Source: Myrica gale
Taxonomy: Eukaryota > Streptophyta > Magnoliopsida > Fagales > Myricaceae
DNA length: 64,000 nucleotides
NCBI GenBank assembly: GCA_963930655.1
Contig: OZ005604.1
Location: 16,502,001 to 16,566,000 of the forward strand
Direction: 5' to 3'
The notes below the pieces were generated by a model that was given only the letters and a program-made list of their open reading frames with translations, was not told the DNA's origin and did not search any database. The position numbers and the translations under genes are program-made. Shown one piece after another: positions 35,861-54,447 of this stretch (the stretch's first letter is position 1; each line of letters begins with the position of its first letter).

Positions 35861-37182
35861 TTAAAAGCTGATCGATGATATTCCATTGGATATTGCATCT
35901 TGTGATGACTCTGCTGTTTTAAGCGGTGTATCTTCTTAATGATAGTTTTCAAGTTACGCAGAAAAAAAACGTTTACATTTGGATTAGTCATCAGGTTTTT
36001 AGTTTAAAAGTACAAGAACTCTTACCCGCTTAAAAGTTGACTGTAATAAGTCGTATTACCATCTCCCGAATCCCAACAACCCCTTCTGTAGTCGTTACTC
36101 CGGTTTGTTTTTTTTTTTGAACAAATCTCATTTTGGAAAAGTCAAGGTCGTCCAAGTTTGTCCATTAGGCTTTTCTTCTCTTTGTTGGTCCTACAAGCTG
36201 TCTTCTCTATTTCAGCATACAGAACGATCAACAAATTATCCCACAGCTTTCTTTTCGCAAAACGACACCTGCACTATTTTTTAGAACCAGAGAATCTCAT
36301 TTTGCTCAAATTATTACAACTTTTTGTTTTTTTTTCTTCTAAGCGAATTCATCTTCATTGCTAGTCAGCACAAGAGTAATGAGGGAACCTTGGATATCAG
36401 CGGAGAGAAAAGGTAGAGAGATACGTGATATAGGAATTTTTCCCCTGAGGTGCGCACCCATCGATATTTAAAATCTTGTAGTCAAGTAGAAGTAGTCACA
36501 GGAAAAAGTGCTTAATGTAACATAATTTAATCCAATCCTATTCAAGTCACTTAAAAATTAAAAAGAAAAACAGACAACCACTTGCAGATTAACTAATAAG
36601 TCCCTTCAACGAATCGTTTGATACGTTGAACTGTTTGCACAGCAAACAAAAAATAGAATAGAAAAATCCGATGACTTGTCCTTGCTGGTCATATATATAT
36701 ATATATATATATTTGTCAGTATTTGCATGTGCAATAATGGTACTTGCATCGCTGTCCTCAAGGGCCAAGTTGTGAAATAGTTTTGACCGATGTTGTGCAT
36801 GAATATACATTAATTGCCAAGGGGTTTCGAGATGGAGGTTTGCGATTCTTTATTTTTACATTCACTGGCAGCCAGCCACATGAGCACAAGACTCCAGTTT
36901 AGACAAGGGGGATGGCTAATGTTCATACATACTTTATTAATACTTTAGGCATTTTCCCTCAAAATTTTGAAGTTATTTTCATCATATAGAAAGTTTAACT
37001 GAGATTAGTGGGAACATTAGCCATCCCAGTACTGGGAAAGAATTTTAAAGTTTAACTCAAAATTTTAAAGTTATTTTCATCATATGGAAACTCTATTAGA
37101 CTATTAGTACTGGCATCTATAGCTGATATGCAACCACAGTCTGCTGAAGTGGGAAAGAAAATTATAAGCACATTCTTCTTCA
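35861..37182. promoter_or_regulatory. Upstream region of the first receptor kinase
   Basis: No gene. A (TA)n tract lies at about 36690-36711. A 33-bp word (CTCAAAATTTTGAAGTTATT and on to CATCATAT) is repeated at about 36958-36990 and 37056-37088, with near-identical GTACTGG(G) words close by. An ATTATAAG box about 30 bp before the start codon (37158) may serve as TATA; this is inference. Confidence 0.4.
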
Positions 37183-42010
<4,828 letters not shown>

Positions 42011-42366
42011 TCCATACCGCAAGTTCTCATGACTGCAACTATTTTTCAGTGTATTTTCTGGTGAAAGAACTGTAAAATTTGTCTATTCGAGATAGTCAAT
42101 CTCTATGGATAGCTTTTATTAATTTCTTCGATGCTTTTACTATCTTTTTTCTTTCTTTCTTCTAAGTGATGCTTTTACTATCTGGCTCTGCCATTTTATT
42201 ATATTCAACTGACAACTAATTCGAGAGGCCGCTAGAGAGAGAAGTTGTTTGCTTTTCACTCTCTAGCTTTCCCTTGTCCCGTTTCTGCTTTATTTCGATC
42301 ATTGTGAATGAATCGATCTGTTAGACCGCCCCGGCTGCCATAACCTGGAACCATTTGGTCGGTGTG
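42011..42366. other. 3' flank of the first receptor kinase
   Basis: AT-rich DNA that should hold the 3' UTR. The Copia insertion begins about 356 bp after the stop codon, so it may lie close to or just past the transcript end. Confidence 0.4.
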
Positions 42367-45300
42367 TGTTAGAAATTGAAAGGAAAAATATTTTGACTGT
42401 AGGCTAGAATAGATGAGAAATGATGAAGGGATAAGGTATAGGATTTTGGAGCACTTCTCTCCAACGAGTTTTACTGAAACTTTTCTGTAGAATTTGTTGT
42501 TTCTAGTTTGTTACAGAGGAGACTCTGTTGTGCGTATTTATCAATACAAACTTTATGAATTTCTAGATAGACCAGTTCATGTATCTCCTTGTACAATGTA
42601 CTGTCAAGTTCAACGTACTACAGAAATTCATTCACCTTAATTTTTGACTCCATGGTAGAATAAACTTATTAAATGCTGAATATTCCAGAAAATGTATCAA
42701 CTTCACCACTCCTCCTTGATGCATTTTTCTGAAACTCCAATCATGCTTCTCAGTAGCTGAAACTTGTTCCTTGACAAAGCCTTGGTAAAGATATCAGCCC
42801 ATTGCTCCTCTGTGCTGCAGTAATTGAGCTTAATTTCTTCATTTGCTTCTTTCTCCCTGATAAAATGATACTTGATAGCAATGTGTTTTGTTCGGTTGTG
42901 ATAACTTGGATTCTTCGCCATTGCTATGGCTGACTTGTTGTCACAATAGATGACTGTAGCATCCTTTTGCAGCTCTCCCATATCCTCAAATATCCTTCTA
43001 AGCCATACAACTTGGCTTGTTGTTCCAGCCGCAGCAATGTATTCAGCTTCGGTGGATGATTGTGCAACCGTTTCTTGTTTCTTTGATGCCCAAGAAAAAA
43101 TTCCAGAACCAAGTGTGAATGCATATCCAGAGGTACTTTTCATATCATCCACTGACCTAGCCCAATCACTCTCAGTAAAACCAACCAAATTTGAGTTAGA
43201 GGTCGATGTGTACCAAATTCCATACTCCAACGTTCCTTGTAAGTATCGGAGTATTCTCCTTGCAGCTCCAAAGTGAACTTGACTTGGACTTTGCATGAAT
43301 CTGGATAGCAAGCTTGTAGCATACATTATATCTGGACGAGTGGCAGTGAGATATAATAAACTTCCAATAAGACTTCTGAAAATTGAAACATCTGCCTTCT
43401 TAGATCCATGTTCTCTCTTCATTTTTTCTTGAGGAACTAATGGAGTAGCAATAGATTTGCAACCATACATCTTGAACTTCTTCAACATGTTCTCTGCATA
43501 TTTCTTTTGGGATATAAAAATCCCTTTTTGCTCTTGACTTATCTCCATACCAAGAAAATAATGCATCAATCCCAAGTCACTCATTTCAAAAGTCTTCATC
43601 ATATCCATCTTAAAGCCTTGTACCATTGATGGATTATTTCCAATGAAAATCAGATCATCAACATATAAAGAGATAATAAGAATGTCATCAGGTTCTTGGG
43701 TCTTGATGTAGAGAGTTGGTTCACTTTCGCTCCTCCTAAATCCTTGATCCAAGAAATACCCATCAATTTTGTTGTACCAAGCTCTCGGCGCTTGTTTAAG
43801 GCCGTATAAAACTTTCTTTAGTCGAAGAACCTTCACTTCCTTGCCATTCATAACGAACCCTTGTGGCTGCTCAACGTAGACTTCTTCGTTCAGTTTCCTA
43901 TTCAAAAAGCTGACTTCATGTCAAGCTGAAATATCTTCCATTCTTTTTGGGTTGCAAGAGCAACAAGAGCTCTTATAGTATCAAAGCGAGCAACTGGCGC
44001 AAACGTTTCGTTGTAGTCAATCCCGGGTTGTTGTTTGTAGCCTTTAACAACAAGTCTGGCTTTGAACTTCTGGATAGTCCCATCAGGATTAAGCTTTGTT
44101 TTGTAAACCCACTTAACTCCAATGGTATCCTTGTCTTTAGGGCGATCTACTAGCTCCCACGTTTTATTCTTTTCAATCATCTTTATCTCTTCCTCCATGG
44201 CTTTCACCCATTCGTCTTGTTGTGATGCAATTTCATAATTTTCTGGTTCCATCACTGTGAAATTGCATGTTTCATATATTTCTCTTAGAGATCTTACCCT
44301 TCCTGCTGATGTTTCTGGTGAAGAAGTTTTTTGGCTTGAGCTTGATTATGAAAAAGATCCAGGAGATGCTGATGGAGTGCCACTTTCGAAAGAAACATCT
44401 TCTTCTTCATGATGTTGTCTTGTATGATCTACGTGTACTTCTTTTGGTACAAAGACACTTTTTCTTTCTGTTGTCTGAGCTTCCCAATTCCAAGCAGCAT
44501 TTTCATCGAACTCGACGTCAAGACTGAAGGTGAGCTTCTTAGTCTCCAGAATGTATACTCGATATCCTTTTGACACCGATCCATATCCCAAAAAGATACC
44601 TTTTTGAGATTTTTCTTCTAGCTTGTGTCTTCTTTGTGCTGGAATATGGATGTAGCAGATGCTACCAAACACTCTAAGGTGTTTAGCAGACGACTTCAGA
44701 CCACTCCAAGCTTCAATTGGAGTCTTGTCTTGAACAGCCTTTGTTGGACATTTGTTCAGCAAATAAATTGCAGTATACACTGCTTCCACCCAGAACATCT
44801 TTGGAAGTCCTTTCTCCATTAGCATTGATCTGGCCATCTCCATGACAGTTCTGTTCTTTCGTTCTGAAACTCCATTTTGTTGCGGAGTGTATGCAATAGT
44901 CAACTGATGCTCCACACCTTCATCTTCACAAAACTTATCAAATTCTTTAGAGGTGTACTCAGACCCTCTATCACTTCTCAACTTTTTAATGCAACATCCA
45001 GTCTGCTTCTCTACAAAATTCTTAACTTCTTGAAAATTTCAAAGACATCTGATTTTTGTTTGAGAAAATAAACCCAGGTCATCCTTGTAAAGTCTTCTAT
45101 AAAAAGGATGAAATACTTGTTCTGGTTTAGAGAAGGTGTTCTCATGGGCCCGCATAAATCTGTGTGCACAAGCTCCAGAATTTATTTTGCTCTCCATGCT
45201 TGATTTGAAGAAAATGATTGTCGATGTTGTTTTCCAAGAAGACAACCTTCACAAACACCATTCAGCTCTTCTAGCTTTGGCAGATTTTTCATCATATTTT

Positions 45301-47127
45301 TGTGATGCAAAAATCTCAGCGACTGAATGTTAAAGTGCCCAAATCTTCGATGCCAAACCCAAGAGTCATCAACTTGGGCCTTTATAGCAACTTCTTTCGA
45401 ATATTGCCAAGTAATTGGAAAAGTTCTCCTCTTTCGCATCTTTACTTGAGCAACTTCATGATTATTATTTTTCAGATCATTGATGGTGCAGAAATTCCCT
45501 TCAAAGTGAAGAGAATATCCATTCTCCATCATTTGTCCCACACTTAATAGATTCTGATCAAGGCTAGGCACAAGAAAGACATCTTTGATAAATCTCGTAC
45601 CTTTCTTTGTCTCAATGGAAATAGTGCCCTTGCCTTTTGTATCCACCAAGACGCCATTTCCCATCTTCACCTTTGACTTCATTGAGGTATCTATATCACA
45701 AAAGATACTCTCATTTGAAGTCATGTGATTACTGCAGCCGCTATCAATATGTCACTCCGTAGATTTCTCCTTTGAAGCAGCTTGACATGCATAGAATAAA
45801 TGCTCCTTGTTTTCGTCTTCATAAAAATTAGCTTGATCATTTTTGTAACGGCAAACTTGTTCAGTGTGCCCAAACTTCTTGCAATTTCTGTACTGTGGCT
45901 TTCCACGATGCCAACAATCTTTCTCAGGATGACTTGTCTTTTTGCAGATTCCACATGGTGGAAAATCACCTTTCTTCTGCTTCCACTTGGAACTTCCTTC
46001 ATTTTGCAGTTTTGCACCACCTTTCCAGCCTTGGAATTTTTTAATTCCATCTTTCTACTGCTTCTTTGATTTCACATTGAGCTTAGACTGAAAGGCATTT
46101 TCAAGTGAATCTTCACTACGCCTATTCAATCTTTGCTCATGTGCTTGAAGGGAACCCATTAACTCGGAGACTGACATAGTTGATATGTCTTTGGATTCTT
46201 CAATTGCTGCCACAACATAATCATATTTCTTTGTCAAGCTTATCAAGAGTTTCTGAACAATTTTCTCATCAGAAATCGCTTCGCCATAGGCTCACATTTG
46301 ATTAACCACCTCCAAGATCCTGGAGCAATAATCTTTAGCTATCTCAGAATCTTTCATTTTGAGATTTTCCATCTCCCGTCGCAGCGCTTGAAGCTTAATA
46401 ACTTGAACTTTGACATTTCCTTGAAACTCCTCCTGCAGCGTGTCCCATGCTTGCTTTGCTGTAGCAGAGCCCATAATTCTTGGAAAAATAGGATCACTTA
46501 CCGCTTGCTGGAGAACGAAAAGAGCCTTTGCATCCTTCTGCTTGAGTTCTTTAATTTTTGTTGTTTGATTTTCAGAAGCACCTTCAGCAGGAATGGTAAA
46601 TCCTTCTGCAATGATCTCCCACAAATCTTGTGATTGGAAGAATGTCTTCATCTTGATACTCCAATAATCATAGTTGTCTCCACCAAAACTTGGAACGGAT
46701 GACTGAGCAGAACCAAAAGTAGCCATAAGAACTTGCAGTGATGTTCCCAACGCCCAAACTTGATCGAACAAAGCTCTGATACCACTTGTTAGAAATTGAA
46801 AGGAAAAATATATTGATTGTAGGCTAGAATAGATGAGAAATGATGAAGGGATAAGGTATAGAATTTTGGAGCACTTCTCTCCAACGAGTTTTACTGAAAC
46901 TTTTCTGTAGAATTTGTTGTTTCTAGTTTGTTACAAAGGAGACTCTGTTGTGCGTATTTATCAATACAAACTTTATGAATTTCTAGATAGACCAGTTCAT
47001 GTATCTCCTTGTACAATGTATTGTCAAGTTCAACGTACTACAAAAATTTATTCACCTTATTTTAGACTCCTTGGTAGAATAAACTTATTAAATGCTGAAT
47101 ATTCCAGAAAATGTATCAACTTCAACA
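42367..47127 (-). mobile_element. Ty1/Copia LTR retrotransposon (Tnt1-like), full-length, few breaks
   Basis: LTRs of 342 bp (42367-42708) and 341 bp (46787-47127) start TGTTAGAAATTGAAAGG and end CA. GTGTG flanks both sides (42362-42366 and 47128-47132). On the minus strand the primer site TGGTATCAGAGC lies directly inside the right LTR and an AAGGAGGAG polypurine tract lies inside the left LTR. Parts from right to left: gag (about 46770-45800) with CCHC knuckle, pre-integrase region (45720-45180), integrase (44980-44350), reverse transcriptase (44255-43300) and RNase H (43200-42750). It is a fossil with about half a dozen breaks. LTRs differ at about 3 percent of sites, roughly 1-1.5 million years. 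It separates the tandem receptor kinase genes. Confidence 0.95.
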
Positions 47128-47132
47128 GTGTG

Positions 47133-49940
47133 ATGTTTGAATATACTCGCCTTGTAGGGTAATTTTTTTCGTTTTCTGTCTGAAGAGTGGGACTAGCGAA
47201 CAAGAAGCAAGCCAATTCAACTAGACTGGAGTTACTGCGGGCTTTTGACCAGATCTAGCTAATTAGAACGGTGACGAATTCGAAAGGTTTGATTTCGTTT
47301 GCCATGCTCTGAGTAGATACGTACGCAGCAAGCTACAGTATTTCATGTACTCTGCTACATTTTGGTTCCTATTTGGTAGAATAGCCAAAATGGTTCTGGA
47401 TATGGTGGTTACCTTAAAGCATGACAAAGGATGAGAAAAGGGCTCAAGGTCGACCCATCACGGCAAAGAATCCTGGCCCAAGGGCCTGGGTTTTGGGTCA
47501 TAGTGCTGACACTACATTGAAATCCGATCCTAAAAAGGGTGACCAGATGATATAGGTGGAAAATTAGGAGCTCGAGGATCCCTTTTAGACTGATCTTCCT
47601 GAAAGGATGTATTGTCGACTCCAGATTATCAAAGCAACGTAAGCGCAGAAAGATTTTCCGGAAAACAGGCAAATGTCGCCAGAGGAGGGAACCAAATATA
47701 CTGTACAGCTCGAGTTTATGATAGAAATGCTGGGGAATAGTATTTAGCTAATGCTAACCTCATTAACGTTGCCTTTTTTTTCTAAACAAGGACCAACCCA
47801 GCTTTCGCCTAACAAGTTAGAATAGGTGAAAGGCCTCCAAGAGACAAGTCACGCTTTTTTGAGATATTTAGAGGACGTTCAGGTTATATGTCGTTCAAGC
47901 CGAAATTTTGCTGCTTAAACGGGACTGTGCTGAAAAGTTAAAATCAACCCTCCTGATTAAGCCTTCAAATGGTCCACAAAAATGGGAGAATGGCGTCTTA
48001 TATGGGTATGGCTTCAGCATGCCTGGGGCAAGCTACCTTATGAGTTACTTGTGCGGCCTGCATCTGCACGAGTAACTTGGATCGACCGGAGACCTTATAT
48101 ACGCTCATGTCAGCAGGTGCCAACTCTTGTCATGAGGGTTTTTGCTCTTAAATTCTCAGCCTTACGGTCAACGAGAGCCGAGAGGATAATTACGTTACAA
48201 GACAAAACAATACTGGTTAAAGTTCAAACTTCACTATAATAGCTTGATTCAGCTTGCTTTCTGCAGTTCTCATAGGTGCTGTTCATTAATTATTTGGGCC
48301 GTCCATCAATATTCCTGACTAACCCATAATCTTTGATGCTTAAGTTTCATTGGATTTCAATTTATTCCTACCCAGAATCTCCAGTGTAAAAGGCCATGCC
48401 CTTAAGCGATGGAGTTACTGATGCAGTGAAGCTAAGATCGTACTCTTTCGGGTCATAAGAAAAGATCTGGAAGTCATAGTAGGTCTTCTTCATTATTTGG
48501 TAAATAACGAGAGACAAAAAGTGGTGCGTCTGGATGTTTTATAACTAGAAACCCGCGTAATCAGACCTCGAGTTCTTTCCCACAAAAGGGGAAAAGAGGA
48601 TCAAAACCAGTGGGACCCCTTTGGAAAGATATAATCCTCCGATTTTGACCTCAGTGGCTGTTTTGCTTTTCCAATCATTCAACTTTAGTCTCGTAAAAAT
48701 ACCCCTCGGATGGCTGATTATTACTGTGCCCCCACTTTCTTTCCTTCTTTATTTCTTTGTGCTTCAATAATCCTACAATTTTGATGCACAAATAATGAAA
48801 ACAGGTCTGCTTACATTGCACTCCTATTAAGTAAGATCTAAGCTTAGGCGTTCAGAAATGTATGTTCACCGGGTAACTTGCGGCACTTTTAGCAATATTT
48901 TCTTCTTGCTACAGTATGCTATTCGCCTCCACATTTGTACATGCTTCTCCGGTGTTGATTTGTATTTCTTTTTTGTCATCGGAGAAAATTACGCTTCCCC
49001 TTCTAAAATTTCATATAATATGAAAATTTTAAAATCCGTACTAGGTTACCATTCTACTTCTCTCTCTACCCACGCTTGAAACTACAAACCGTTCGAGAAT
49101 TCACAACCCACATACCGCCCATTTAAGAGGACGACAGTCCTAGGTTACCATTTTGTATAATTACCTCTCTACCCATTTGGGTATGTTTGGTTATTAGGCC
49201 ATGTAGCTTGTTAGCCCGTCGCCTTTTTGAAAGGTCTAACATGTCCTTTTGAGCATGTAACTAAGGTTTTTGAACCCTTAAATTAATGAAATTCTAGAAT
49301 TGTTATGATTAAAAAAACTCATGTATGTTATTTATATTTTGCATTTCCTGATATTATGAGCAGATAGATTTGTTTGATTGTTAGCATGATATTCTTCACC
49401 ATGAGGGTAACTTAATAAAATTTGGACATACGGCTGTCAAAAGAAAATCTAAAATTTAAATCTAACCATTAAGATATTAAGAAGTAACTTAGTGGCACAA
49501 TCTTCAGCTTCACCAATTGACAAATTATGAAAAATAATGATAGCTTAAATATGGTCAAGGTTGATGGTTTGAATATGTCAACCGGCCTGGCCTGTAAATA
49601 GATACTGTTCTCCTCGTTTCCATTGTTATATCTTCTTTACAAATTCGAAGAACTACAGCCACAGCTACCTAGTGGACAATTCTGTCATTGTCATTGTTAA
49701 GTACTTTAACAAATATGCATCTAATCAGCCCCCAAATTTCTTGTTCACTGTTTATGCTTTTGAAGTTAATGGGTGGGGGCAATTCGTGGAAAACAACTCA
49801 GACTCGGAAAGGCAACAAACAACATGTGAATTTCCTCAGCATAACTGTGGAAAGTGCATGATTATCTACCACTGTACGCTTCCTAGTTAAGTACAAAATC
49901 TAACTACTAGGATTTTACGACAATCTTTAGCGAAAGAAGA
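47133..49940. promoter_or_regulatory. Intergenic DNA and upstream region of the second receptor kinase
   Basis: About 2.8 kb without a supported gene. Open frames of 72-89 codons (for example at 47409-47672, 47982-48239 and 49672-49890) match nothing recognised. A repeated CTAGGTTACCATT word (about 49041 and 49140) is seen. The promoter of the second kinase should lie in the last few hundred bases; no clear TATA box was picked. Confidence 0.4.
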
Positions 49941-52900
49941 ATGAGAAAAACCATCATCATTACTGGGTCTGTAAGTTACATGCTACCTACCGTCTCCTTG
50001 TGGTATGCGCTTCTATTTTTCTCGTCTTTTTTAGTTAGCTCGGCCAGGGATACCATTACATTTAGCAAATTGGTAAGTGATGATCAAGGGGATACTCTTA
50101 TTTCATCAGGAGAAAGGTTTGAACTTGGATTTTTTACTCCTAGTGGAAGTTCTGAGACTAGAAGATATGTTGGAATATGGTATTACAGGTCAGATCCACC
50201 AACTGTTGTGTGGGTTGCCAATCGGGACAACCCACTTTTAGGTGATGATGGTGTTTTTGCCATTGCAGAAGATGGAAATCTCAAGGTACTGGATAGAAGT
50301 GGGAAGTCTTACTGGTCGACAAATCTCGAAACATCATCCCCAGTGTACAGGACAGCAAAGCTAATGGATAATGGGAACCTGGTTGCGAGCCAAGAAGAAC
50401 AAGAAAATCGCTCGGGCAGAGTACTCTGGCAGAGTTTTGACAACCCAACGGATACATTTCTGCCAGGCATGAAAATAGATGAAGATTTAGCATTGACATC
50501 ATGGAAAAGTTTCGACAACCCAGCACCAGGGAACTTCACTTTTCGGCTAGATCAAGAAGAAGTGAACCAGTTCATCATCTGGAAAAGATCGTTAAGGTAC
50601 TGGAAAAGTGGAGTTTCGGGTAAGATCATTACTTCTGATGAGATGCCCTCTGCTATATTTTACTTGCTATCCAACTTTACCTCGAGTATAGTCCACAATG
50701 AATCTGTGCCATATCTCGAGTCATCATTATATAGTGACACGCGGCTGGTAATGAATTTTTCCGGTCAAATTCAGTATTTAAAGTGGGAAACAGAGAGAAT
50801 TTGGTCATTGATTTGGGAAGAACCCAGGGACAGATGCAGTGTCTACAATGCTTGTGGAAATTTTGCTAGCTGCAACAGTAAGAATGACATAATGTGTAAG
50901 TGCTTGCCCGGCTTCAAGCCTAGCTTGCTGGATAAATGGAACGCAGGAGACTTCTCAGGAGGCTGCACCAGGAAGTCAATATTATGCGGGAAAAGCACTG
51001 GAAGTGACTCATTCTTGAGTTTAAAGAAGATGAAAGTGGGAAATCCAGACTCTCAATTTAATGCCAAGAATGAGATGGAATGCAGAATAGAGTGTCTCAA
51101 CAACTGCCAGTGCAAGGCATATTCTTATGAAGTAGCTGAAATCGCAAGACGGGGTGGGACAGGCAGTTCTGCGTGCTGGATTTGGTCGGAGGATCTCAAC
51201 AATCTTCAGGAGGAGTATGACAGTGGCCGGAACCTTTATGTACGCGTAGCAGGTTCTGATCTAGGTATAAATCTGTCAGTATCTTGAAAAGTTTCTCGAC
51301 TTCATGACCACAAATATACGTTTTAGCTTATGTCTTAAATAACATTTGAAGTTAACAAAGAGATGGATATTTCCCTTAGTTAGATATCTTAAGCTCTGAT
51401 TTTGTTTATTTATAGCACTTTGTGAGTGACAGGAGGTCTGCAAAGCAGGGGTGGACATACATCCCAAATGAAGGAAAGAGGCTATTCTGGACAAGCCAAA
51501 GGCTTGAGTTATTGACCATTTAGTCTAAAAACTTGAACTTACCACAAGCCCTAGGCCCTTCGGTTTATATTGTGAAGTCATTGCGTTTTTAATTTACAGG
51601 ATTCAAAATAGGCCATAGCAGATGACATGGGTTTTGGGCTTGTATAGCATCACTTTTGAACCTATTATCTGTTACCAATCTATCATTGTGTTTCTAATAA
51701 CGGGGTTTATCTTAAAGAATCCACATTCTCGTGCTCTTATTTTATGCTCCCATGGGGCTTGACAAGTGACAGCCCTCCCCATTGTTGGACAATCTTTAAA
51801 AGCAGTCAAGTCCAAGATTGCTGATTAGTGTTTCTAAGATCTACAAAATTCTAATTTTGCAGAATCCACATTGAGGAATTGTGAAACTTGTGGCACGAAT
51901 TTGATTCCGTATCCCCTTAGTACTGGACAAAAATGTGGCAATCCAATGTACTTCAGTTTTCTCTGCAACATTTCCAGCGGTCAGGTCAGCTTTGAAGCAC
52001 CTGGGGGAACCTACCGAGTCACAGGCATCTACCCAGAAACACGAAAGTTTGTCATCCAAATAAAAGATGCTCATAATTGTGGGGATAAGAACTCGCAAAA
52101 TGAAGTACTACAGCTCAACGAGTCATTGCCGTTTCATGTGATCAGCTGGTGCAGCGTTGATCCGGCCAACGCGAGTTCTGACTTGTTATTCAAAGGTGAA
52201 GATGAAGTTGAAATTGGTTGGGATCCACCACCAGAGCCAACTTGTTCTTTACCTGCAGACTGCAAGGACTGGCCAAATTCAACCTGCAATGCAACTGCAG
52301 ATGGGAAGAGAAGGTGCCTTTGCAATGCGAACTTTTTATGGGATAGCTTGAGAATGAATTGTACTAAAGGTGAGGATATTCTAGCGAGCAAATTATTCAA
52401 TGATGTTCACTATATCTGTGTGTTTTTTTTAGGACGAGAATGACTCAGGTCAATGCTGCTAAGGTCTTCAGCATTGCCGATGAGGATTCTGCCAGGCTGA
52501 GGATGAAACTTCATTGGAAAATGAAAAAGAGGATTGGGGGGTTTTTTGGTGGGGGTGGGGCATTATGGCAGTTGTAAAGAGACTTGCGAAGACCAGCAAA
52601 TCATTTATATTTTGCTGCCTGCAAGTAAGATGTCCTTTTTTGTTCTTGCAGGTGGTGATGGCGATCAAATAGATGGTCGATCAAGAGGAAAGATGTCCTT
52701 ATCTCTGATTATAGCAATTTCTTTTACAAGTGTAATTGTCCTAATAATTCTCTCAAGTACAATTCTTTATATCTATTTTTGTAGAAGAAGGATGGCTAAT
52801 GGACAAGGTATAGTAGTCACCGTTAACCATTACTTATTTTACCAAATTTCAATATTTCATCGATAATACTTGCCTGCAACAGAGCAATAAAGTTAATGTG

Positions 52901-54447
52901 CTTGAAATCAGAAATCAGGGGAACTGCGCAGAAAAGTCCTGTGTTTCACTTATATGACAATGAGAGGCGTGTCAAAGATTTGATTGAATCGGGTCGATTC
53001 AAAGAAAATGATGGAAAAGCCGTTGATGTGCCCTTTTTCGATATGGAAAGCATACTAGTTGCTACAGATTACTTCTCGAATGCAAACAAGGTTGGACAAG
53101 GAGGGTTTGGTCCTGTTTACAAGGTAACGGTCGTTTCTCTTTAGTACTCCATGATAATGTGTACTTAAAAACTTCCTAGCTAAAGACAGAAGCTGTATCT
53201 TGGACTCGCGACTCAGGGTAAGTTTCCAGGAGGACAAGAAATTGCTGTGAAGAGGCTTTCAAGTGGTTCTGGGCAAGGTCTAGAAGAATTTAAAAACGAG
53301 GTTGTGTTGATTGCCAAACTTCAACATCGGAATCTGGTTAGACTTTTGGGGTATTGCGTCAAAGGAGACGAAAAGATGTTACTCTATGAGTATATGCCCA
53401 ACAAAAGCTTAGACTCCTTCATATTTGGTTAGTCTCTACACTACATTTCTAGTGTATTTCATTGCATAGACTAGTCTGCGCTTAAATAGAAGGTTACTTA
53501 TGAAAGCACTTAAAAGCTAACTTTGAAAGTTATGTAACCCGGACGGAAACTTTTGATCTCCGAAGACCGAAAGCTATGTGTGTTATTGGACTGGGACATG
53601 CGGATCAACATCATTTTGGGAATTGCTCGAGGGCTTATATATCTTCATCAAGACTCTAGGTTGAGGATCATTCATAGAGATTTGAAAACAAGCAACATTC
53701 TGCTAGACGAAGAGATGAACCCCAAAATATCTGACTTTGGCTTGGCCAGGATTTTTGGAGGCAAGGAAACTGCAGCAAACACCAACAGAGTAGTTGGCAC
53801 GTAGTAAGTATACATATGGAGCTTAGTTCTGCTTTATTCAAGAAAAACCATGCAGTCACTGATCTAATTCACTAATTATTTATACATGTCCATAATGCAG
53901 TGGTTATATGTCCCCAGAGTATGCATTAGATGGGTTTTTCTCAGTCAAGTCTGATGTTTTTAGCTTTGGCGTGGTTGTGCTTGAAATCATCAGTGGGAAA
54001 AGGAACACAGGATTTTACCAACCTGAACAAGCTTTGAGTCTTCTAGGCAATGTATGTTTTCTGAAATCTTCCAAACCTGCTACTTTTCTCTATAAATTGC
54101 ATGCTTTACTAACGGTTCCTTTTTTCAATTCATCCCAGGCATGGCATTTGTGGAAAGAAGAAAAGGCACTTGATTTACTTGACCAGACTCTGCGCGAAAG
54201 TTGCAACACGCATGAATATTTGAAGTGCGTAAATGTAGGGCTGTTATGCGTGCAAGAAGATCCAAATGATCGTCCAACCATGTCTAATGTAGTTTTCATG
54301 CTTGGCAGTGAAACTACTACTCTTCCGAACCCAAAGCAGCCGGCTTTCTTTGTTAGGCGATGCCCTTCTAGCAGAGCTTCTTCCTCTAGTAGACCTGAAA
54401 CGTGCTCTAATAATGTGATAACAGTCACTTTGGAAGATGGAAGATGA
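49941..54447 (+). CDS. G-type lectin S-receptor-like Ser/Thr kinase (At4g03230 type), intact
   Basis: Plasma-membrane receptor kinase; extracellular lectin-type ligand binding, intracellular Ser/Thr phosphorylation. Exons 49941-51264, 51863-52369, 52652-52807, 52912-53123, 53217-53427, 53566-53803, 53901-54051 and 54139-54447 sum to 3,108 bases (1,035 residues) and keep frame. Signal peptide about 1-35; B-lectin 36-165; S-locus glycoprotein 205-345 with EGF-like [16 protein letters not shown]-type 350-440 ([12 protein letters not shown]); a GUB_WAK-like Cys-rich segment 443-610 ([20 protein letters not shown]); membrane helix about 627-650; kinase about 710-985 with [30 protein letters not shown] and SPEYALDG; Ser-rich C-tail. 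It is an RD kinase with all catalytic motifs. The start Met precedes the signal peptide and matches the paralogue. It lies downstream of its paralogue in the same orientation, so the pair arose by tandem duplication. The natural ligand is unknown. Confidence 0.95.

Noticed and set aside
36589-36810. Frames with a poly-Ile/Tyr run
   Set aside because: They translate the (TA)n microsatellite.
47409-49890. Several 70-90-codon frames before the second kinase
   Set aside because: No homology recognised, no splice or start context, and composition like the surrounding intergenic DNA.
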